In this document: positions 59,341 through 64,000 of the stretch, piece after piece
How positions within the stretch are numbered: the stretch's first letter is position 1
Layout of the letters: each line of letters begins with the position of its first letter
From: DAOUKH01 sp965207995
Lineage (GTDB): Bacteria; Chloroflexota; Dehalococcoidia; SHYB01
DNA length: 64,000 nt
Reading direction: 5' to 3'
Assembly (NCBI GenBank): GCA_965207995.1
Contig: CBDBNG010000001.1
Location: forward strand, 558,001-622,000
Translations under genes and position numbers: made by a program
The notes under the pieces: model-generated
Told to the model about the DNA's origin: nothing
Databases searched by the model: none
The model's input: the letters and a program-made list of their open reading frames with translations, nothing else

Positions 59341-60495
59341 TCATGCGGTCTTCGCGCCGGCGGGCGTCTTGATCGGTTTGATCACCAGGTTGGGCCCGAT
59401 TGGGTAGGGCTTGATGATGACGGCGAATGCGCCGACGTCGCCGCCCGCCACCCCGATCAGGTACTCGGTCTTCCGCGACGAACGCGCATGATAGACGTAG
59501 CGCTCCTCGTCGCCGGGTTCGATGATCGGCACGCCGTTCTCGTTGCTCCGGTTGATCGAGTTGAACTGCTCGCCGCTCAAGGCCTGCTCGGCGACCTCGG
59601 GGTCGGCCTGCTGCGCCATGTACAGGCTCCACCGGCCGATTCTCTTGAGCCGCGCCACCGTCGTCTTGGCGTTCTCTTCCAGGTAGCGCACCAAATCGCG
59701 CTTCGTCCAGCCCTCTTCGATAAAGGGGCGCTGGAACGATGGGGAGACCAGGATCATATGCGGGCCGGGCGCGAAGTAGCCCTCGCCTAGGTAGTGGGCA
59801 AGCACCGAACTCAACCCCTCCGCGGTGGTCACGTGGGGCATGCCGTAGACCCGGATGTCGACCGGCGGCTCCATCGCGCCGAAGGCGGTGATGGCGTTGA
59901 CGCCGGGCTCGAAGCCGGCGAGGCTGCTCAGCGGCTCCCACGGCGTGTCCTCAATCTCGGCCACGACCATGCCGCCCATGCGGCAGGGATTCCCCATCGT
60001 CCCCTGCTGGACGCCGCCGACCTTGGCGTCGAGGCAGTTGGCCAGGGTCAGGCTCACCGCCCGGCCGATCGTGGCGTTAGCGCGGTTGCCGGGGCCGAGC
60101 ACGTACATGCCGTTGTTCAGCCCGATCTCCTTCGCGATGGGGCCGTTGACCATGAACGCCGGCCAGGGACTCGACGTGCTCGCGATGTGGTTCAGGTGGA
60201 ACTCGGGGTCGGTGACCGCCTCGATGGCCGCGACCACGACGGGCATGTACTCCGGCTTGCAACCGGCCATGACCGCGTTGATGGCCACTTTCTCGGCGGT
60301 GACGGCGCGGTTCCGCACCTGGTAGACGCCGACGACGTCGCCGGGGTCAAGATCGACGTGGTCGAGGAAGCGGCGCACCGCGTCAGGCGTCGGCGGGACG
60401 ATGGGCAGGCCGTCGGTCCAGCCCTGCTGCCAGGCGTACTCCATCGCGGCGAGCGTGCCGTCGACGGCGATGGACTCGGATGTCAGCTCGCTCAT
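59341..60495 (-). CDS. Conserved protein, operon partner of the UGSC selenoprotein
   Basis: 384 aa, no named family recognised. DGLPIVPPTPDAVRRFLDHVD near the N-terminus, AVMAGCKPEYMPVVVAAIEAV, LNHIASTSSPWPAFMVNGPIAKEIGLNNG, and GGVQQGTMGNPCRMGGMVVAE are striking conserved-looking blocks; conserved Cys occur at MAGCKP, LANCLD and GNPCRM. The C-terminal third (GAFAVIIKPYPIGPNLVIKPIKTP) is beta-rich. Cytosolic, no signal peptide. Its stop is 14 bp before the UGSC start; a joint redox or C-S/C-Se lyase-like role is plausible but unproven. Confidence 0.85.
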   Translation of the reverse strand: MSELTSESIAVDGTLAAMEYAWQQGWTDGLPIVPPTPDAVRRFLDHVDLDPGDVVGVYQVRNRAVTAEKVAINAVMAGCKPEYMPVVVAAIEAVTDPEFHLNHIASTSSPWPAFMVNGPIAKEIGLNNGMYVLGPGNRANATIGRAVSLTLANCLDAKVGGVQQGTMGNPCRMGGMVVAEIEDTPWEPLSSLAGFEPGVNAITAFGAMEPPVDIRVYGMPHVTTAEGLSSVLAHYLGEGYFAPGPHMILVSPSFQRPFIEEGWTKRDLVRYLEENAKTTVARLKRIGRWSLYMAQQADPEVAEQALSGEQFNSINRSNENGVPIIEPGDEERYVYHARSSRKTEYLIGVAGGDVGAFAVIIKPYPIGPNLVIKPIKTPAGAKTA

Positions 60496-60538
60496 GTGAG
60501 GCCCCTCGTTCAGACCGGCATGATAGCAGGCCGCCCCG

Positions 60539-61498
60539 TCAGGAGCGGGGGACTCCCGCCAGGGCGTCGAGAGCGGCGTTCCAGGACGCCTCGGCGTCGC
60601 CGACGATGACCGGGTGGGCGATCACTTGGCTCACGCCGTAGTCGACAAGGCCGCGCACCTTCTCCCGCACCGTCTCCGCGTCGCCCCAGAGCACGACCGC
60701 GTCGACCATGCCGTCGCTCCAGCCGGCAAGCTCCTTGGCCTCGGGGTAGCCGGCGTCGGCGAACATCTGGGCGTAGAACGGTAGCCGGGGATAGATGCTG
60801 AGCTGCTTGCGGGCCGCCTCGCGGACGGCATCGGCATCGGTGCTGACGCAGACCGGCGCGTGGGCCACGAGGTCGGGCGTCTCCCGTCCGGCGCGCTTCG
60901 CTCCTTCCTGCATCGCGGGCAGGGCGACGTCGCGGAGGAAGACGTAGGGGGAGACCCAGCTGATAGCCCCGTCGGTGGCCTCGCCGCAGAAGTCGTAGGA
61001 GCCGGTGCGGAGGGCCGAGGCCATGATCGGTATATCGGGGATGGGCGCGATGCGGGCGTGGGCGCGGTAGTGGTAGCCGTCGAAGTCGACCGTGCCCTCC
61101 CGGAGCAGCGCCTTCACGATATGGACGTACTCGCGGAGGTTGGTGAGCGGCTTCGTGAAATCGTAGCCGAACATCGACTCGATCATCGGCTTGTGACTGG
61201 GGCCGAGGCCGAGCTTCAGACGGCCCGGGGCGAGCGTCGCCAGCACCTGGACCTGCTGCACCGTGGTCACGGGATGGCGCGGCCAAGTCGGGATGATGCA
61301 GGTCCCCAGCGCGATGCGCTCGGTCTTGGCCGCCGCCGCGGCGTACAAGGTGAGCGCGTCGAAGCCGGCCCCGCCGGTGGGGAGCCAAGCCGTGTCGATG
61401 CCCTTCGCCTCGAGTTCCTCGATGCGCCCCACGATTCCACCCGCGTCGCCGAACGCGCCGACCGCCGCCGCCATCACACCCACGTCGAGCTTGCTCAT
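60539..61498 (-). CDS. LLM class flavin-dependent oxidoreductase
   Basis: 319 aa from ATG 61498 (MSKLDVGVMAAAV), AAGGAGGAGCG upstream. IALGTCIIPTWPRHPVTTVQQVQVLATLAPGRLKLGLGPSHKP is the F420-dependent (MSMEG-type) signature split over two strands; FTKPLTNLREYVHIVKALLREG follows. Third LLM enzyme in the window. 43 bp upstream of the UGSC-partner start, same strand. Confidence 0.92.
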   Translation of the reverse strand: MSKLDVGVMAAAVGAFGDAGGIVGRIEELEAKGIDTAWLPTGGAGFDALTLYAAAAAKTERIALGTCIIPTWPRHPVTTVQQVQVLATLAPGRLKLGLGPSHKPMIESMFGYDFTKPLTNLREYVHIVKALLREGTVDFDGYHYRAHARIAPIPDIPIMASALRTGSYDFCGEATDGAISWVSPYVFLRDVALPAMQEGAKRAGRETPDLVAHAPVCVSTDADAVREAARKQLSIYPRLPFYAQMFADAGYPEAKELAGWSDGMVDAVVLWGDAETVREKVRGLVDYGVSQVIAHPVIVGDAEASWNAALDALAGVPRS

Positions 61499-61655
61499 CG
61501 CTCCTCCTTGACGCCGCCCCGTGCCGGGCGGCGCGCCAACCATAGCGCAAGCGCCCAAGCGCCGCCAACACCGCTCCAACGCCAGGCGGTTGCGCCGGAC
61601 GGCGCTTTCTGTCTGAATGGGCGCTCGGATTCAACTACCCACGGAGGGACAACCC

Positions 61656-62117
61656 ATGAGCGAGAGCGGCGGACGGCGGACCTTCGCCCCGGCGATCTTC
61701 TACCAAGACCCCAAGGCGGCGCTTGCCTGGCTCGAAGAGGCATTCGGCTTCGAGACCACCATGGTGGTCAGCGACGATGACGGCAACATCGGCCACGCCG
61801 AGATGCGGTTCGGCGACTCCTATCTCATGATCGGCGGCGAATGGGCTCCCGGCGTAAAAAGTCCCGCCTCGATAGGCGGCGACAACACGCAGTCCACCCA
61901 TGTGCAACTCGACGAGGACATCGACGCGCACTGCAGCCGGGCCCGCGCCGCCGGAGCGGTCATCGAACAGGAGCCCGAGGACCAGTTCTACGGAGACCGC
62001 GTCTACCGGGCCAAAGACCCGGAAGGCCACCAGTGGACCTTCGGCCAGACCCTCAGGTCGGTAAGCCGCGAGGAGGCGGAGCGGGCCAGCGGCTTCAAGA
62101 TCGACGGCTGGATTTGA
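61656..62117 (+). CDS. VOC family protein (glyoxalase/PhnB-like)
   Basis: 153 aa from ATG 61656 with GGAGGGACAACCC upstream. FYQDPKAALAWLEEAFGFE, GHAEMRFGDSYLMIGGEW, STHVQLDEDIDAHCSRARAAGAVIEQEPEDQFYGDRVYRAKDPEGHQWTF in parts show the paired beta-alpha-beta-beta-beta modules and metal-site residues. Function not assignable. Confidence 0.9.
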   Translation: MSESGGRRTFAPAIFYQDPKAALAWLEEAFGFETTMVVSDDDGNIGHAEMRFGDSYLMIGGEWAPGVKSPASIGGDNTQSTHVQLDEDIDAHCSRARAAGAVIEQEPEDQFYGDRVYRAKDPEGHQWTFGQTLRSVSREEAERASGFKIDGWI

Positions 62118-62204
62118 GCAGGACACCGGAGGCGTCCGGTTGACGCACCCCGCGCCCAAACCTAAGCTTCGCCGGGTGCGGCGCGCTGCGCAGGAGGTCG
62201 GGGA

Positions 62205-63434
62205 ATGGACCGTCGCGGCCAGTCATGGATCCTCAACACGTTCGTGGGCTCGATGGGGGTCGATGTCCTACATCCCGGCGCGCGCAACGCCTTCGCCCTG
62301 CTCGGCTTCGCCGCCACCGACATCGACAAGGTCTACCGCCGCCTGCAGCGCGGCGAGATGATGCTGAAGGCCTTCGTCACCCAGGCGGCGGAGGTGGAGC
62401 GCAAGGCGCGGTTCGCCGAAGGCGAGGGGTTCAACGCGGCGGCGGCCGGGCTCTACGAGCGGGCCGCGATGCTCTACGGGCGCGGCGCCTACGCCATCTT
62501 CCGCGACGACCCCATGAAGTTCGAGTACCACCGCAAGATGGTGGAGACCTACGACAAGGTGGTCTCCCTCTCCGGGCTGCGGGCGGAGCGCGTCGAGCTT
62601 TCCCTGGAAGGAAAGACGCTCTACGGCATGCTCTACCTGCCCGACGTTCCCCGCGACGAGAAGCTCCCCGTCATCATCCTGCTCCCCGGCATGGACATGG
62701 TGAAGGAGCAGTGGACGCGCATGGTGCAGGAGCAGGTCCTGCCGTTGGGCGTCGCCGCCTTCGCCCTCGACGGGCCGGGGCAGGGTGAGAGCCTGCTCCA
62801 CGGGCTCAAGGTATCGGTGACCAACTACGACGACGCGGGCAGCGCCGTCGTCGACTATCTCGTTGGCCGGCCCGACATCGACCCGGATCGCATCTCCGTG
62901 TTCGGCTTCAGCTTCGGGTCGCATTGGGCGGTGCGGATCGCCGCCGCCGAGCCCAGGCTCAAGGCCACGGCCGGGGTCGAGGGCTGCTTCGGGCCGAAAG
63001 AGAACATGTTCAACGTCCAGCAACCGAACTACCGCTTCAACTATATGTACATGTCCGGCGTCTTCGACGAGGAAGCGTTCGACAAGATGACCGCCGAGCT
63101 TGCGCTGGACGGAGTCGCGCCAAACGTGCAGTGCCCGTTCCTCATGGTGCAGGGCGAGTTCGACGAGCTCAGCCCCGCCAAGGAGACGCTCGACCTGTAC
63201 GAGAAGCTGCCCGAACCGAAGGAGATCTGGCTGTTCGAGGACGAGTTCCACCCGCTCGGCGGGGTCGCGGCCGAGTTGTACCCGCTGGTCACCGACTGGC
63301 TTGTGGCGCGGATGAACGACGCCCCCATCAAGCAGGCCGACCGGCGCATCCTGCTGCGGCCCGACGGCTCGGTCATCGACGGCGACGCGTCGCCGACGTG
63401 GTGGAATCCCGACCGGCTCGTCGAGAAGGGATAG
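62205..63434 (+). CDS. Alpha/beta hydrolase (FrsA/DHPON-hydrolase-like)
   Basis: 409 aa. A helical N-terminal cap of about 140 residues (AAAGLYERAAMLYGRGAYAIF) precedes the hydrolase core: VIILLPGMDMVKEQW, FALDGPGQGES, nucleophile elbow ISVFGFSFGSHW (Ser intact), acid QGEFDELSP, and His in EDEFHPLGG. The architecture matches 2,6-dihydropseudooxynicotine hydrolase and FrsA, which cleave C-C bonds or esters. GGAGGTCGGGGA precedes the ATG. Likely catabolic. Confidence 0.92.
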   Translation: MDRRGQSWILNTFVGSMGVDVLHPGARNAFALLGFAATDIDKVYRRLQRGEMMLKAFVTQAAEVERKARFAEGEGFNAAAAGLYERAAMLYGRGAYAIFRDDPMKFEYHRKMVETYDKVVSLSGLRAERVELSLEGKTLYGMLYLPDVPRDEKLPVIILLPGMDMVKEQWTRMVQEQVLPLGVAAFALDGPGQGESLLHGLKVSVTNYDDAGSAVVDYLVGRPDIDPDRISVFGFSFGSHWAVRIAAAEPRLKATAGVEGCFGPKENMFNVQQPNYRFNYMYMSGVFDEEAFDKMTAELALDGVAPNVQCPFLMVQGEFDELSPAKETLDLYEKLPEPKEIWLFEDEFHPLGGVAAELYPLVTDWLVARMNDAPIKQADRRILLRPDGSVIDGDASPTWWNPDRLVEKG

Positions 63435-63444
63435 GAGCCCGGCC

Positions 63445-64000
63445 ATGCCGAACGCCCGGTTCTTCCACCACCCCGACGCGCCCGGCGGCCTGCCGATGGC
63501 CGCCCGGGCCGGCGACCTCGTCTTCTACGGGGGCGGCATCGCCGCCAGTCCCCGCGACGGCGTCCCCGCCGAGGTGTACCCGCACTCGGAGATTCCCTAC
63601 CACTTCTCCGGCATCCGGGCCGAGTTGCGGTACGTGTATGACACGATGTCGGCGGTGCTCCAAGAGGCCGGTTCCTCAATGACGCAGGGGATGAAGATCA
63701 ACGCCTACATGAGGGACCTCGGCGATATCTTCAACGGGCTCAGCATGCGAAAGGACTACTTTGGCGGGGAGACGCCGCCGCCGAGCACCATGATGTTCGT
63801 GCCGGAGCTTCCGGTGCGCGGCGCCTCCGTCACCACCGACCTCGTGGCCCTCGCCGACGACGCCGTCCTTCCCAGGCAACCCATCCACGACGCCACGGAG
63901 GGCGCGCCGCTGCCGCCGCACGAGAGCATCTGGGGACACCGCATCTACGTCAAGATGGCGCGGGGCGGCGGCTTCATCTTCACCGCGGGGCTGGCCAACA
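63445..64000 (+). CDS. RidA/YjgF-like protein, probably two-domain (3' end outside window)
   Basis: 185 codons visible, start ATG 63445, 10 bp after the hydrolase stop. First RidA-like unit: AARAGDLVFYGGGIAASP, YVYDTMSAVLQEAGSSMTQGMKINAYMRDL, STMMFVPELPVRGASVTTDLVAL. A second unit begins before the edge (IYVKMARGGGFIFTAGLAN). The catalytic Arg of true enamine deaminases (CR or VR before the beta turn) falls in PVRGA. Likely acts on a product of the neighbouring hydrolase or is a housekeeping enamine/imine deaminase. Confidence 0.85.
   Translation, partial: MPNARFFHHPDAPGGLPMAARAGDLVFYGGGIAASPRDGVPAEVYPHSEIPYHFSGIRAELRYVYDTMSAVLQEAGSSMTQGMKINAYMRDLGDIFNGLSMRKDYFGGETPPPSTMMFVPELPVRGASVTTDLVALADDAVLPRQPIHDATEGAPLPPHESIWGHRIYVKMARGGGFIFTAGLAN

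Overview
This 64 kb window comes from a GC-rich bacterial chromosome. Gene content points to Chloroflexota, most likely the SAR202/Dehalococcoidia side, but this is an inference with no rRNA or marker phylogeny behind it. The signs are a split P-protein glycine cleavage operon, many SDR dehydrogenases, luciferase-like (F420/FMN) monooxygenases, amidohydrolases, MaoC hydratases, TTG/GTG starts, and short palindromic repeats between genes. Coding density is high and most long reading frames have an antisense shadow.

Layout. 0-6 kb: a rel (p)ppGpp gene cut by the left edge, then gcvT-gcvH-gcvPA-gcvPB, all on the minus strand. 6-19 kb: moeA, acylphosphatase, two amidohydrolases, an acyl-CoA ligase, a molybdopterin oxidoreductase with its flavin reductase, a methyltransferase, an ABC exporter, hicAB, and an NfeD/slipin pair. 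19.5-26.4 kb: tldD, DUF488, DUF309, an ArsC-like protein with an in-frame TGA, a chlorite-dismutase-family protein, higBA, an epimerase, a lipoprotein and a YjbQ protein. 26.4-30.5 kb: an accessory stretch with repeats, a terminase-small-subunit-like gene, two LexA-type operator/promoters pointing away from each other, and about 700 bp of hairpin-rich DNA without a credible protein. 30.5-39 kb: a catabolic cluster of amidohydrolase, five intact-or-broken SDRs plus NIPSNAP, two LLM oxidoreductases and a GlcG-like protein. 39-53 kb: MFS, a large FtsX-type permease, tRNA-Gly, a TGA-containing peroxiredoxin, cfa, cupins, a MaoC/MaoC/SDR/SDR operon, a DNA methyltransferase, GNAT and NUDIX. 53-64 kb: nitroreductase, a secreted repeat protein with a two-component system, nitronate monooxygenase plus enoyl-CoA hydratase, a UGSC-family selenoprotein with its conserved partner, an LLM enzyme, VOC, an alpha/beta hydrolase and a RidA protein cut by the right edge.

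Main result. Three genes carry one in-frame TGA exactly where their families have a redox-active Cys/Sec: ArsC-like (U12-x-x-C15), one-Cys-type peroxiredoxin (U44) and UGSC (U101-G-S-C). Each is followed by a hairpin at the distance expected of a bacterial SECIS. Plain gene callers would truncate or miss all three. No selA/B/C/D gene lies in the window, so the host should carry them elsewhere.

The second notable locus is 29.2-30.4 kb. Two promoters of the same design (TTGACA-N18-TAC-type -10, then GAAC-N4-GTTC) drive a short terminated leader on one side and a long structured, apparently non-coding transcript on the other, next to a phage-type gene. I read it as a possible damage-inducible prophage remnant with a large RNA.
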